Origin: Dermanyssus gallinae
Lineage: Eukaryota; Arthropoda; Arachnida; Mesostigmata; Dermanyssidae
Assembly: GCA_003439945.1 (NCBI GenBank)
Contig: QVRM01006023.1
Coordinates: 62,001 to 126,000, forward strand
Length of the DNA stretch: 64,000 nucleotides
Reading direction: 5' to 3'
The notes beneath the pieces were generated by a model. The model was not told the DNA's origin. It made no database searches and was given only the letters and a program-made list of their open reading frames with translations. Made by a program: the position numbers and the translations under genes. This document shows, piece by piece, positions 1 through 11,980 of the stretch (positions are counted from its first letter, which is position 1; the number at the start of each line of letters is the position of its first letter).

Positions 1-689
1 ATATCCGTCTGACACGTGTCTTCACCGCCGTGAAGTTAGAGCGGCTCAGCGCTTAATTTGTTTTGTTGTTATCTTGCTCTGCGGCTGTATGGCTCAACGT
101 TAGTCGCGTACTTCCCGATTTGTCCTCTCGAGATACGACGTGCCTATCCGATGCGCACTATCTCTGGTTTGCTCTCGACAATATAATGTCGTGTTGTTAC
201 GACCTCACCTGCGCCCCGCGAAGGCGAGTGTAGGAGAGAGACACTGAGATAGAGAGATAGAGAGAGGGAGAGAGGGAAATAAGTCGCTGTAAGTCAAGGT
301 TCAGGCGAACTTTGGTGGCCTCGTTCAGTCGCGAAGCAACAAACGACATCACGATGCGTGCAGCACGATTTGCAATAACCCCTATCGTGCCTACCTTGCA
401 GTCAACCGTCAATAACTGCCGCCGAGTGACAATATCGAGGGAAGAAGTTAAGAATTGGACCCATTGGACATGTGCGCCTTCAATGACACTTGAGGGAGTC
501 GTTTGGCGAGTGGCCGGTGAGGCGATAAAGACGTGTCGGGTGCCGGAGGTGCGTGGCCGATACGGCTACCGCCCCGCCGTTCATTCCTGTTCCAGAAACC
601 TCGGACGCTTTGGGGCAGGATCAAGTCAACTGGAGAACACGCACCACTGCAAACACCGATAGTACCTCTACCAAGCTGCTGTTTCAACG

Positions 690-691
<2 letters not shown>
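1..691. other. no recognisable gene
   Basis: I recognise no gene here. A GA-rich tract lies at about 232-280. An open frame of about 115 codons at 312-662 on the plus strand has no recognisable domain and overlaps an equally long antisense frame, so I treat it as chance. Confidence 0.5.

Positions 692-743
<52 letters not shown>
692..743. repeat. (TA)n microsatellite, 52 bp
   Basis: Uninterrupted TA dinucleotides are visible. The tract creates spurious Ile-Tyr open frames on both strands. Confidence 0.98.
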
Positions 744-746
<3 letters not shown>

Positions 747-1023
747 AGAGTCATTTCGGCAAGAGAATAAATTTTCCCAATAGAGCGAGAGAATGGAAAC
801 GTCTTGTATAGGAGTGAAGATAAAATGTATAAAAGAAGCCTTTTTCTCCTACATAATGGTGCAAAATCTACATTTGCGGTAGAACCAGTCAACGAACGAA
901 CGAGCCAAACATACAGGCGTGTTTGAAAATTCTGCGTAATGTCTGAATGGCACCAGACGCAAGCTAGCGAAAGGCGACTAGCCGGATTGACGAAATTCAT
1001 AAAGAGTCGATATGTTGTCATAT

Positions 1024-1546
1024 CTTACGTTGAGGCTTTCACGTGCAGAACCGTAAAATGCTGCCATCACGACCAAAACTGTACGCTCAACAGAATATTC
1101 TCAGGAAATAGTAAATTGCCCATAATTTTCATACCAAAGTGATAATGCTGCGTTTCGTACTTGCCAAGTAACTAAGTGTTTTCGACAGCCATAGTTGTTT
1201 TGTTTTACGTTGAAGCTTTCACGCTCAGAACCGTAACATTTTGCCACGACGTTTCCGCCCCTCTCTCCATTAGAACAAAAAATTATAGCCGAGTTCTGCC
1301 AAACCTTAAAATATGTACCTAACTTTGTCATACACCCTTGATGGTGCATGCCAAAATGCTAACAAGTATCGGCAACAACGTAACGCAGCATTATTAGTTT
1401 GGTGCAAAAATGATGGGCACTATATTAACTATTGACTAAAAATACATTTAATTTGCTATTGCCTGCTATTGAGAATAGTCCTTTGGGCGTACATTTTCAG
1501 TCGTGATGGCAAAATTTCACGGTTCTATACGTAGAAGCTTTAATTT
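1024..1546. repeat. diverged ~50-bp motif, two direct copies and one inverted
   Basis: A motif of about 50 bp occurs at 1024-1074 and 1203-1251 in direct orientation and at about 1498-1546 inverted. The shared core reads ACGTTGARGCTTTCACG, followed by CAGAACCGTAA and a GCCATCACG-like end. The copies differ at several positions. They probably belong to an old mobile element whose ends are described in the next two entries. Confidence 0.6.
1250..1343 (+). mobile_element. decayed right end of a long-TIR DNA transposon
   Basis: This stretch follows, in order, the pattern of the right inverted repeat of the element at 28653-29719: a TTTCCGC start, a C/T-rich tract, CCATT, an A-rich segment, CCGAGT, and an end close to ACACCCT. 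Divergence is high, so it is an ancient copy. The matching left end was not found. Confidence 0.5.
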
Positions 1547-1699
1547 ATAAAAAAAAATTACAACATGCCGACTTTTCATGAGTTTCCTTGGCTGTTCGCT
1601 AGTTTGCGTCAGATTATGCAGAACTGTCCGCCGTCAGTAGGATTAGTTTCTTCATGCATCGACACGTTCTCCCGCAAACGTAGTTTTTGCACAACTGTG

Positions 1700-1857
1700 T
1701 AGGAGAAAGAAGAACAGAATAACTACTTTTATAAATTTCATCCTCACTCCTAACCAACACGTTTCCGGCCCCCTCCTTCCACTGGAAAAACATTCTTTCT
1801 TGCCGAGTTCTACCAAACCCGAAAATGAGTATATACTCTTATGATATACCCTGTATA
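1700..1857 (+). mobile_element. second decayed right end of the same transposon family
   Basis: The match to the right inverted repeat of the 28653-29719 element is clearer here. It includes an ATTTCATCCTCACTCCTA-like segment, TTTCCGGCCCC, CCACTGG, GCCGAGTTCT, and a terminal ATACCCTG followed by TATATA, which fits a TA target site. It lies in the same orientation as the copy at 1250-1343. No coding remnant was recognised between them. Confidence 0.55.
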
Positions 1858-4704
1858 TATATAGTTAAACTACGTGCGTGTTATAATATAATAACCGTAA
1901 CAAAAGAAATAACGCAGTCATCTTATATAAAAATGCACTCATAGTAGTTACCGTATATACTTCCTATATTCCCCCTCTTCAGACGTTTGCCACTTGGCCG
2001 ATTGTTTATTATTGGAAACTCCATGTTTTATTACTTCTTACTTAACAAAAAAATAGGGTTCTTATTGGCCTCCTGCGTACCACCGATGAAGATCTCGAAC
2101 GCCTGCACGCACCGCTCTTACGGCGGTTCAGAATACTCAGGGACCATTCAAATAGTTTGCTTTGACGTTAGCTTCCATACGCTTTGTACATGATTTCGTG
2201 CGTTCCTGTGCCACATGTTCGACAGCATTTGATCGCGACACGGGAATCTATTTTGTATATAGGCTTATAAGTATCACGATGTATATAATCATGTCTGCCC
2301 AGATCACAATTTAATTAGACATTTGTCCAAAAAATAGTTTCACCTGTTTGTCCTACAAAAAAAAAGTTTGACTCAGTAGTATTTTTTTGTTAATAATATA
2401 TTATATTATTCTTTCCGCGCACTTAGCTCAACTGTGTGCCAAACTTTTGAATCGCTTTGGATGAGTAGAAAGTGTCGAGGCCTTCAGTGTAAGCATCAAT
2501 TCATCAATCAAAAAATTGCTTTTCTCAAGCCAAATCTCTTTCGGCGCATACCAACCACACGCTGTCCGCTACTTAACTGTTGTTTTGATTCAGGTGTATG
2601 GTAGTAACTGCACGGCGACGGTGGTAACTGGACGTCTATCTCTAAATTGTCTCCCCGATTTTTGGCCAAGACGACTCCCAACTGAACGACCGGACCGCGC
2701 TTCATCTTCAGCTGATGTCCGGTAAAGTTTAAATTCAATTATCAAAAAATGAATGGTCTCTAACGCTGGTGCAGTATATAACTTGACTTAGATTTGTGCA
2801 GCCTTTCACTTCTTGAAACGAATATGCTCAATCATGGCACGGAATGCATGCTGTTCCATGTCTACGATAATACTGACATACTAACATGCTCAGTTCAAAT
2901 ACTGCCATACGTAATCTAAACGTCACTTTTGCTTGAAATTTGATATGCAACATATAACGAGCATTCGTTTCTGAACAAAAGATCCCAATAAACGACCAAA
3001 ATCACACCGCCAAAATGATTTTAGTCCTTTCTTGAGATATTTTGGTTTGGAACGGGTTGTCTTTATAACCGCCAGAAATATATATATATATATATATTTC
3101 TGGTTAATAACATCATATGCGAAATATTGAGGTAGTGCCGTTCGTCGCCCAAACAATTTATCTTACTGTCAATTGTATTTACATCAAACCAATTATACAG
3201 ATTACATTGTATATATAAGTATACAGAACAGTGACATACATACCTTTATGTAAAATTAAAAGCGATCTGGGATTTCGTAGGCTTACTCTGCATATATATG
3301 CATGATATTCAAGTACATGATATTCAATTAAAGTGACTCGTCTATATATTGCACTGATTTTTAGCTAGGCTACTAAAGCGGCCATCCGACAGCTGATTTA
3401 GACTGGCGTAAAAGTGGCTTAAGTAAGCGTAATACGTTGCCTGTGTACCAGCGAATAACATATGATTTATTATGACAAAGAAATGTGTTAGAGCTTATGT
3501 TAGAGCCGCTCTAGTCTGATTAATTGGGGTCTTCGGTGATTATCGTAAAGTTATATAACGTTTATATAACATTTTTATGTTTTTATAACTTTATATGGAC
3601 GGATAAACGAAAGCTGTATAAAAAATCAGTGTAAAGTCAACGAAGAAAGCAAATATAAAGTTTTGTTTACCTTGGAAGGCCATTTCAATTCTATAGGGAA
3701 GAACAAGCGCAAGCCGTCGTCGTTGTCGACATCCTTCGCCTAAAACCGTGTTGCTGCTTTAGTAAGTACTCGGTACTTTCTAAGAAATCTTCGAGCCGAC
3801 GCGCTATCAATGCACATTGAATATTGTAAATTACGTTATTTTTGGCTATGCCCCGGTAAAAGCATAAAGATATCTCCTTTTACGTCCGGTATCACACTTA
3901 AAAGTTCGGCTTTCAATTTTTCTGGTGTGTAAGATGTTTTCAAGCTTTCGTTAAATAGAGAGCAGCAAGGCGACAAGCAACCGCCTGTCGCCCATTTCGG
4001 AGAGGTTTGTATCTGCAGCCTTCCCTGGGGGCGCCTTCATTGTCCCATCCACTATCTCCGAGATACCAATTGAGCGACCCTGTCGGGCTTCGGCTGCCCA
4101 TTGGCTACATACGAAGGCAATCATAGGAGTACTGGGGAGCATGTCTCAAAAAAAGCTGGCAAACATGTCTCAAAAATTACCATCTAGCCCTTTAAGTGAT
4201 CCTAGACCGGCTGTTGGGCGCTTGTCTTAGTGTAACCACTTGTGGGCATGAAGTTGGGACTCTCTGCTTTGTGCTTATTTCTCTTGTTTTTTTGTGTTGC
4301 TTCCCAAACCGCCCTTTCAAAGCCGACTATCCTTTGTAAACAGGAATGTCTTTTCTGTTGTTAGGATACAAGTCTGCATTTAGACAGTGTTTCAGAGATC
4401 GGCATTCTTCTCAATACCAACGGGTTGGGAGCACATGATGTGTAGTATAATATTTTTAAGCGCATGATGTGTAGTATAACATATTTATGTTGCATAGACT
4501 TCGACATTTAGAGATTAGTGACAGGGAGAACATCTTGCGAAAGCTCTAGTAAGCGGGTTGAGTCCATCGTAGCGTTTAACCAATACCGCCTTCGACCTGC
4601 TACCTGATGATGTACTGTGAGCGACATTGCAACTAGGTGTTGTCTGATACATAGGGCTAGAGTGCTTATTTGCGGACCATTGTATTTGGTGCTATTACGC
4701 CTGG
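1858..4704. other. no recognisable gene
   Basis: This is AT-rich sequence without a convincing coding region. A short (TA)n tract lies at 3078-3098. A duplicated phrase GCATGATGTGTAGTATAA occurs near 4433 and 4463. Confidence 0.5.
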
Positions 4705-4708
4705 TATA

Positions 4709-4759
<51 letters not shown>
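4705..4759. repeat. (TA)n microsatellite, 55 bp
   Basis: TA dinucleotides with one GTG interruption near the 5' end. Confidence 0.97.
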
Positions 4760-4761
<2 letters not shown>

Positions 4762-5550
4762 TAGACCTTCCTTGCGGATCTACGTGCTGGGTTCCTCTTC
4801 TGTGGAGACCACATACTGCAGAACGCTAATGGCAAGGTATCGGCTAATGGCATAGTCTAGCGACTTCGGTGTCCGCTTCCACTTAGGTAGGGTTTTGGTT
4901 CTGCCACCTCACAGAATGCAGTGTTAGGCTAATCCAGCGGTAAGCACCGATGTCTCCAATGACGTGGTACAACAAGTTAGAGGGGAAATAGTTGCAAGAC
5001 ACAGAGATATCGGCGGGAAACAGAGGTGACGGATAGGCGTGTTTGTGCGTGTACTCATCTAAAATGTTGGCCTGCAGCAAGAAACAATTACAGACAAAAA
5101 GCAAAACAAATTAGAACCAATGTTTAACGTATAAAAAGCAAAATTACCCAAGCCAGCAAATAGGAAATTCAGAGTATAAATAAAAAATGAGAAGAAAAAG
5201 TGAATAAAGAAGAAGAACAACAAGGGGAACAAAGAAAAATCAGAGCCCTACGAAGCGGAAACGCACATCGAGAAGAACAGCGTGTCTGGGAGACACGCTG
5301 ATGGAGAAATGCGGGTATATTAGCTGGCACTTTTTTTTATGTGCGTATTGAGTTCAAGTCAAGAGAACGAACAGTGCCAATGTGTCACTTCGTTTGTGCG
5401 TGTCGCTCTGTCTGTGTCCTGTTGTACATGCGGTTGACGTGCGTATGTGTGGTTCTGTGAACCCAAGCACGGGAAATGCCGGCACGAACAAACAGGAAGA
5501 AGCTAAATGATAGACAGGCGACCTGCCTCCGCGTAGTTGGGGAAACGTTG
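4760..5550. other. no recognisable gene
   Basis: No coding region or RNA gene was recognised. A perfect short hairpin at 5278-5300 is listed separately. Confidence 0.5.
5278..5300. repeat. perfect 10-bp hairpin, 3-nt loop
   Basis: CAGCGTGTCT is followed by GGG and then by its exact reverse complement AGACACGCTG. Function is unknown. Confidence 0.9.
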
Positions 5551-6129
5551 TCGAAGTTGACGCAAGTCGAGTAGTACGTTAGTGCCTTAATTTAAGCTCT
5601 CGACTCTCCACAGCCAGAAGCGGCAGAAGTGTGCTGTCGCGTGAGGGCGCGTGCGTGCCTCTAGCTACGTTTGCCCCAATGGTCAGCGGACGACTCGATT
5701 AGTTCTCTTAGTTCTCTGGGCGGAGGGGGGAGGAGGAGTTCCGTGCATGCAGAGGGAGGAACTCCCGCCCGCAGACGTTTCCTCATACACGATGGATGGA
5801 TGGATGGTGTGCACCATGATACCTGCACAGCGCCGCGCGCGAGAGAGAGAGTGCACAACGGCAAATAAGAACAGCAGCAGCAGCAGCAGCAAATAGCTAA
5901 TGATATCCGTGCTAGCCTCGGCGAGGTTAGCGGAAGGTTCGATGTAGCCCTACTCTTAGCTGCGCTTGCCTCGCTCCGTCGTTCCGTTGTATGGTGGCAG
6001 CTTTGCTGGCGTTGGGGAAGGGGAGAAAGCATGCCAAGCCGCGTACAGGGGCTGTCGTGTTCCCAGACGCAGGCCGCCGCGTGGACACGCCGCTAGGAGG
6101 TGGTGGGATAAGAATAGTGGTACTAAGTA

Positions 6130-6179
6130 CAGTAGCAGTACTTGGAGTAGGAGTAGTAGTAGTAGTAGTAGTAGTAGTG
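6130..6179. repeat. (GTA)n microsatellite
   Basis: GTA trinucleotides, imperfect at the left edge. Confidence 0.9.
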
Positions 6180-6254
6180 ATTTCAGTAGAAGAGAACACC
6201 CCCAACAAAAGATGGAAATCGAGCAACCACCAATGGCGCAGCTGCCGGTGCTGC

Positions 6255-6298
6255 TGCCCCCGTCACTATTTGCCTTGAACCAAATAGTGATGGGGGCA
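6255..6298. repeat. 18-bp hairpin, 8-nt loop
   Basis: TGCCCCCGTCACTATTTG is followed by an 8-nt spacer and by its reverse complement, with a single G:T-type mismatch. As RNA the arm would be fully paired, including one G-U pair. Confidence 0.9.
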
Positions 6299-6531
6299 CA
6301 CCCGCAGGAGGGGATTCTCCGGGCCTAGATGTCAGGCTGGGGGGCAGCTGAAGAGAAAACCGTCATAGTCCGCCGTCCACAAGAGAATAGGAAATTTGGG
6401 CCGAAACAGGCAGGCCTGCGGGAGAGACTGAGGGAGAGAGAGAGCAAAGGGGACGAACGCAGCGACTAAAACGAAGAAGATCGGAACCGAGTGACGCGGG
6501 CCGGTGACGCCACGGGCGGTTGTCGCAGCAA

Positions 6532-6598
6532 TAGTAGTAGTAGTAGTAGTAGTAGTAGCAGCAGCAGAGTAGTAGTAGTGGTAGTAATAGAAGAAGCC
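6532..6598. repeat. (GTA)n / (GCA)n microsatellite
   Basis: TAG/GTA trinucleotides are interrupted by a few GCA units. The tract yields spurious poly-Thr and poly-Leu frames. Confidence 0.9.
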
Positions 6599-7994
6599 AT
6601 AGAAGTAGTACCAGCATAGCCGAGAGAGATCAAGTTTTCGATTTGTCTTGCCTCCACGATTGGCTGGACCTTAGCACCCCCCCCCCTTCGCCGACCCTTT
6701 TAGCGGTCTGCGCCTGTACCACCAGCCCCCGGCCCCAGGCCCCGACCTCTGCCCCCGTTCTCGGCGGTTCTCCTTGCCCCGACCATGTTCGTCCGTCAGA
6801 CGGGCAGGAAGCATGAGCAGCTCATTCTCGACCGGATCGAGTAACGAGTAAGCGACGGCTCCGGTGGCTGGCAAGCAGGCTAGCAGGCGGACGGGCGGGC
6901 GGGCGACCGAGCGACCGACCGCTACAGCAATGGCGCTAGCAGCAGCAGCAGCAGTGGCGGCAGGAAAGATCGAGCGAATTACCTTTTGGGTTCCATCCAC
7001 CACCGTAGCAGTAGTAGTAGTCAGGCTTTCGTTTCTTCGACTGGCCAGCCGCTTGCCACTGTGTTGGCTGGTTAATTGATAATACTTCCCCCACACGAGT
7101 CGTATGGACTGCGGCGGCGGTGGACCCACAGGCACACAGACACACGTACACACACACGCATGCACGCTCTGGGCTCCTCGGTGGGTCAGACGCTTGGTCG
7201 CCAATTCCGATCATCGTGCCGGGAAGGCTGGACGGCCTTCGGGGGCGGCACTGGCGGTGGCCGAAGGAGACAAGAGACAACGGCGGGCCGGACGGCAAGA
7301 GAAACACAGATAGATGTATAGACAGACACGCGGACAGACAGACGGACAAACAGACAGACAGAGAGACAGATGAGCTAACGAACGGCCTACGAACGCCCCG
7401 GGGCGCAGATTCTAAAAACAGATTCCGTTTGCCGAAGGTAGCCCTCGCCCCCCCCCCCTCCCCACAGGTGTACGTGCAATGGGACAGTGGACCAAAGGCA
7501 TCTGCCAACAATAGCAAAAGCAACAGCAACAACGAAAGCGACTCTGACTCTCTACTCCCGTTTTTCTCCATCTGTATCCTGTCTAAATAACTAGCTGGCT
7601 GATTGGTAAAAACCGTCTCTCTGGCTCAATGATGGCCCAGGCCAATCGGCCGTTAAGGAGCGTGCAAGCCAATTGGCAATAGGCATTTGTCAGATAAAAC
7701 TCGAACGATATAAGCCAGGCGACTAGTTTGTGTACAGCGCATTCGCGGTAAACCGTAGACGTGAAACGTGTACACAAAAATACACGGTTTTGACGCAATT
7801 GGTCAAATGTCACTAAAATCCTAATTTCAGCAGCTTTTCTCATGATTTTCTACTTGTAGTTCCGTCATCCGTATGTATGTCAAAGTGATAGAGTTTTGCT
7901 TAAGACACTTGCCTAGGTGCACAAACTATGTTTAACTGCTGTTACATTTGCAACCTTACATAGCTGCACTTTCTTCTTGCTTATTTGGTTGCAG

Positions 7995-8595
7995 ATCGAT
8001 CTTTGATACCGCTTGTCTTCCTACCGCCTCAGTTACTGTGCTATCTCAAGTTTGCACAAACTGCACACTAATTGCCCCTGCTGGCAGTCATGCCACTGAT
8101 CTAAGGCGCACTGCTGACCTCATCAATATGGCGCTTCATCAAAGCAATGCATTTTGTTCGGTACAATCGGAATTTACCGCGTGCAAATCTGACGATCTGA
8201 CGATCACCAAAAGAGAATCGGTGAATCTAAAGACAAGGAACGAAAGCACCTCTAAATTCAGTTCACACCATTCATTCACGCCCTTGACAACGTGGACCTA
8301 CACACATGATAAAACGACTGGCTTATTCAGTCAGTCCTCCTTTGCCAGTACAGTCGCATCTGATTTACCATCATCAACTGTGACAGTTCCTGCAAACAAC
8401 AACAGCAATAATAAAGAAAGTAACCGTTCTCGTTTTTTAACAGATTTAACCGAAAATAAGTCTAAGGCTGAGCAGATAGTCGGCCAGCCCTTATCGAATC
8501 GCTGTGTCGAACGTCGGCCTTGTCTCTTCGGTTGCGAGGGTGATAAAGAAGCACGTTTTTTTCCTTCGTCAAGCGCTCAGTTACGCTGTCTCTGA
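7995..8595 (+). CDS. candidate coding exon, Ser/Thr/Asn-rich, unidentified
   Basis: An open frame of about 200 codons runs to a TGA at 8593-8595, unusually long for this composition. It is preceded by a good splice acceptor, a pyrimidine-rich tract ending TTGGTTGCAG at 7985-7994. There is no convincing ATG at the 5' end, so an internal or terminal exon is more likely than a single-exon gene. The product is rich in Ser, Thr and Asn with a short Asn run, and looks disordered. I recognise no domain. A second acceptor lies just downstream at about 8608. A GTGATA donor near 8540 would join the two through a roughly 68-nt intron, but I cannot confirm that. It may be non-coding. Confidence 0.35.
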
Positions 8596-8608
8596 CCTCT
8601 ACAATGCA

Positions 8609-8878
8609 GTCAAATCAAATATATGTGGCCCACTGTTGCGACACCAACGCGGCTTCGTTACGCTGTCTGTTTGGGAACGAAGAAGACGATATGGTCCTAC
8701 TCGGTTCTGGTTTCTGGTCGGCTCGCGCGATTATCAAGACTTTTCTTGGTCGCCTATCGTCTGAGAGAGTGCCCTCTAAGTTCGACGATCTCGCAGTTGT
8801 TGACTCGCCTATCGTATTGCCTTCACCGGCTTCGGCCCCGAGGGCCCTAAGCTCGCGGGGAGGCTCGCGGAACTGAAA
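8609..8878 (+). CDS. candidate coding exon, unidentified
   Basis: A strong acceptor (CTGACCTCTACAATGCAG) ends at 8608. One frame then runs about 90 codons to a TGA at 8876-8878, with many C-ending codons and an acidic EEDD stretch. A second plus frame and one minus frame are also open here, so the reading frame is uncertain. No domain was recognised. Confidence 0.25.
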
Positions 8879-8879
8879 A

Positions 8880-10629
8880 TGTCGGAAACTTGAACTGCCT
8901 ATATTTGAAGCCACGCTCTGCAGCGTTTCCGGATAGCTTAGATGCAACACGAGCTCGTAGCTTGTTAATAACGTTGATCTGATAGTCTTATGTGCAACCT
9001 GGTTCGATAAGTGAATTCGCGTTGCGGAATCAACACTAAGCCTCGGTTATAATGTTTTTTGGAAAGGGCCTCGTTTTTAAAGTTTTTAGATAAAAGCATT
9101 TGCGTGATTGAAATTCTATTTGGTGTCTCCGGAGAACACATTGCAGTTCATATCCTTACCAAACAAGCCAAACTTTATTTAGTTTGCTGTTGTGTAACAA
9201 AATGAGAAAGGTCTGCTGTTTGTACTGACGTGTATGCGATGTGTGTAATGAAAATAACTGTTGCTGCACAACTGACTCGCCGAAGATACTCATCGGTGAG
9301 TACAATCTACCTAACTGCCGGTCCGTCGGAGTCTGATACAAAAGAATCTCTCTTTATAAGTTGTTGCCTCTATAATAGTGTTTTTCAACTTCTTACTATG
9401 CCGACACATGATGTTGCATACATACAATACTTGACTTTCTTCTTACTACTGATTTTGGCATATTTGAGAACTATTCTATAGTTCTTGGCCGTGTTACACC
9501 TGATCATAAATCTGTTAGCTTCTCGGTTGAAGTTGTCTGCTGTAAAAAATCTATTTTTTTCAAAAAAGCTTGGCTGCAAATACATGGAATCTGAACGAGT
9601 TTGGGGCGAGTAAATTGCATCTCGAGTCAGACGCTGCATTGCCGCTGATCCCCTAAGTCCCTCCCGTATGCTCACCGTATCAACAACAGAACAGCATAGA
9701 ATGCTAACTGAGATTGAAACTGATCTCAAAGGTACTCGTGTTTTTTTTTCGAAATGCCGTCCAACTAATTGGACTTACCAGTGGTGTTTTCTGAAGTAGA
9801 GGTCCACAATTTACTTACAAAAGCTGACGCCGTAATTGCGTTTTACCCCAGATAAGAGACCGCCTGTTTTCCACAAGAAGATCACTCTAGTCCTCTCTAA
9901 GCCACTTAAACCGATTTTAAGAGACCTCATAATGATAGAGTCGATAGTATAGTTTCTGATTTAGTAAAGGAAAGTATTGTAACTCCGACCCACAGAAAAG
10001 GGCAAATGACAAATGTGAGGACTTACAGCAACTGCTCAATTGCATGTTGCATCTTAGAAAAATCACTTACGGGGCACATATGCAGCTGAAAGTGCCTTGA
10101 ATGCCGAGATGATCTTAAATGGAATTTCTAATAAATTGAAGCCAGATCAAAAACCAACGTAATCGCATAAAGTTTCAACGGGCTGTGAATGGTGTCAGCA
10201 CTGGTGTATAGAAAATGGAATGCTGTTATCTACATAATTTGTAACTCTCGACATTGTTGTTCAAGTATCTGCTGAGTTTGATGTTAGTTTTCATGTAGCA
10301 AGATCAGTAAAAAGGTATCTAATCTTAATTAGTACTATTTGAAATATTTTATTGCAAATAAAGGGTTTATTGGTCTATACAAATCGATTGTAATTTATAA
10401 GTTGATATACTGCTCCCAGTCATATTTGAAGAAATATATATGGCTCACTCGAAAGCGTACAGTCGTTTTTTACAAACACGCTCCGTTGAAGATGTTCACC
10501 ACCTAAACCTCGAAGACATTGATCTGCCAGAAATCATAACTCTCAAGCCACAATAATCGCACAGACGTGCGATTGTTATTTTAGCTGCAACAAGCGAATC
10601 TAGCCCACAAATGATTTGACGTTAGACTA
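8880..10629. other. no recognisable gene
   Basis: AT-rich sequence in which I see no coding exon, RNA gene or repeat worth naming. Confidence 0.5.
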
Positions 10630-10722
10630 AACTCACTACAACAACAACAACATCGGCATCGAGTCCCACACTACCCGCTTTGGGTGTGCGTAAAAGTATT
10701 TTTCCCTCTCACCAAAAAAAGG

Positions 10723-10777
10723 AAAAGTAGTAGTGAAGCAAACCTTTGAGGCAAAGGTTTGCTTCACTACTACTTTT
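10723..10777. repeat. perfect 26-bp inverted repeat, 3-nt loop
   Basis: The arm AAAAGTAGTAGTGAAGCAAA plus CCTTTG (10723-10748) is followed by AGG and by its exact reverse complement (10752-10777). Such perfection implies a recent origin, by template switching or fold-back, or an assembly artefact. A transcript would fold into a miRNA-sized hairpin, although a 3-nt loop is shorter than is usual for miRNA precursors. Confidence 0.97.
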
Positions 10778-11474
10778 TTGTGTGTGTGCCTTCTGTTAGC
10801 TTCATTCAGTTCCCCGACTTCGCCGACACCGGCTCTGCAGCAGCCGGTTTCACACACAGGCGGTACGCAAGTGCACACCAGAAGGCGCTGTCAACCGGCT
10901 CGGCAAAGAGTGTTGTTAGCCAGGTGAGTTGGAGGAAAAACACCCCACATTGAATTGGCACTCGTTGCGCGCTCTCTCCTTCTCTTTCTCTCTCTCTCTC
11001 TTTCTGACCGTCTCTTGTTCTCTCTGTCTGTCTGTATGTCTGTCTCTGTATATCTGTCTGCCAAAAGTCTAGTGGAAAAACGAGTGGTCAGACTTTTACA
11101 AGGCCTCTGACAGACAGACAGAGCTATTGCAGCAACTTGCAACGCTCAGCCAACCTAGGCGCCGACTAACCGGACGAGGCCGTCCGACCAACCAACTGAC
11201 ATCCTAACATTGCTGCCAGTTGCTGGCCAAGAATAAAGAAGAATCTGCATCATACTGAGATGACGTCAACGCGACTCAGTTACTCTCAGCAAGTCAGCCG
11301 GTCATTCACTCACTCGCTCGCTCGCTTGCTTGCTTGCTCGCAAGCAGTTAAACGAGATGGACACACTCGGAGTGCGGAGCAGACCTACGAGTCCTATCCG
11401 ACGTCGACCTTCTACGGGAGAAGGAGGATTTCTACGGTGGTTGCCAGTAACCGTTCGTTGCTCTGAGATAGAGA

Positions 11475-11503
11475 CTGCCCTACAGTGTCTATCTGTAGGG
11501 CAG
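11475..11503. repeat. perfect 11-bp hairpin, 7-nt loop
   Basis: CTGCCCTACAG, a 7-nt loop, then CTGTAGGGCAG. Confidence 0.9.
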
Positions 11504-11980
11504 AATGACGACTGCCCAGCTCGCTCCCCTGTCCGTCGTCGTTCCTCTCGCTGTGCGACTGGCTTTTTATCGCTACTGGTCAACTGGCCCCTACTTGTGC
11601 CCTACCAAGGTACGCTTTCCCCCTTGCCCTTGGCGATTGCGTTATCCCATCCCATCTTCGTCTCATTGCTGCTCCTACTGTCTGCTACTACAACGATTGC
11701 TACGACTACTGCTCCTGCTGCTGCTGCAGCTCCTGCTTGGTGCTCTCAATAGGCGTCCCATCCCGGAGTCCGTCCGTCAAGCCAAACGAATTGCTACGGC
11801 TGGTTGTGCTGCGTTGGTTTACCGCAAGTCGCCGTGGCTTCGCCAACTACTACTATCTAGCCAGGCAGACAGCTAGCCAGCCAACCGATCAGCTGGCCAG
11901 CTGACGACTATGACGACTCGGCTTCATTTTCCAGCTCGCAACAACTTGCTTCATGTCCTCCTATGAGACCACTTTTGTCC

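Larger units (their letters stand above)
5551..7994. other. GC-rich, low-complexity island
   Basis: Base composition is clearly richer in G and C than the flanks. The island carries (GTA)n tracts at 6130-6179 and 6532-6598, (CAG)n near 5875 and 6940, GACAGACA-type tracts near 7320-7370, and C-homopolymers near 6676 and 7447. Many overlapping frames are open because stop codons are rare here, so I call none of them as a gene. It could be a promoter or 5' UTR region. Confidence 0.45.
10630..11980. other. low-complexity island with hairpins
   Basis: Moderately GC-rich sequence. It holds a CT-rich/GTCTGTCT block at about 10970-11060, a TGACGTCA palindrome at 11261-11268 (the classical CRE core) and two perfect hairpins listed separately. 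Several frames are open (for example 11330-11752, plus), but they overlap and show no domain, so no gene is called. Confidence 0.4.

Noticed and set aside
4883..5104. Minus-strand LLYH...ISL resembling the end of the small Cys/His family.
   Set aside because: None of the family cysteines is at the right place, and the spacing to ISL is off by three residues.
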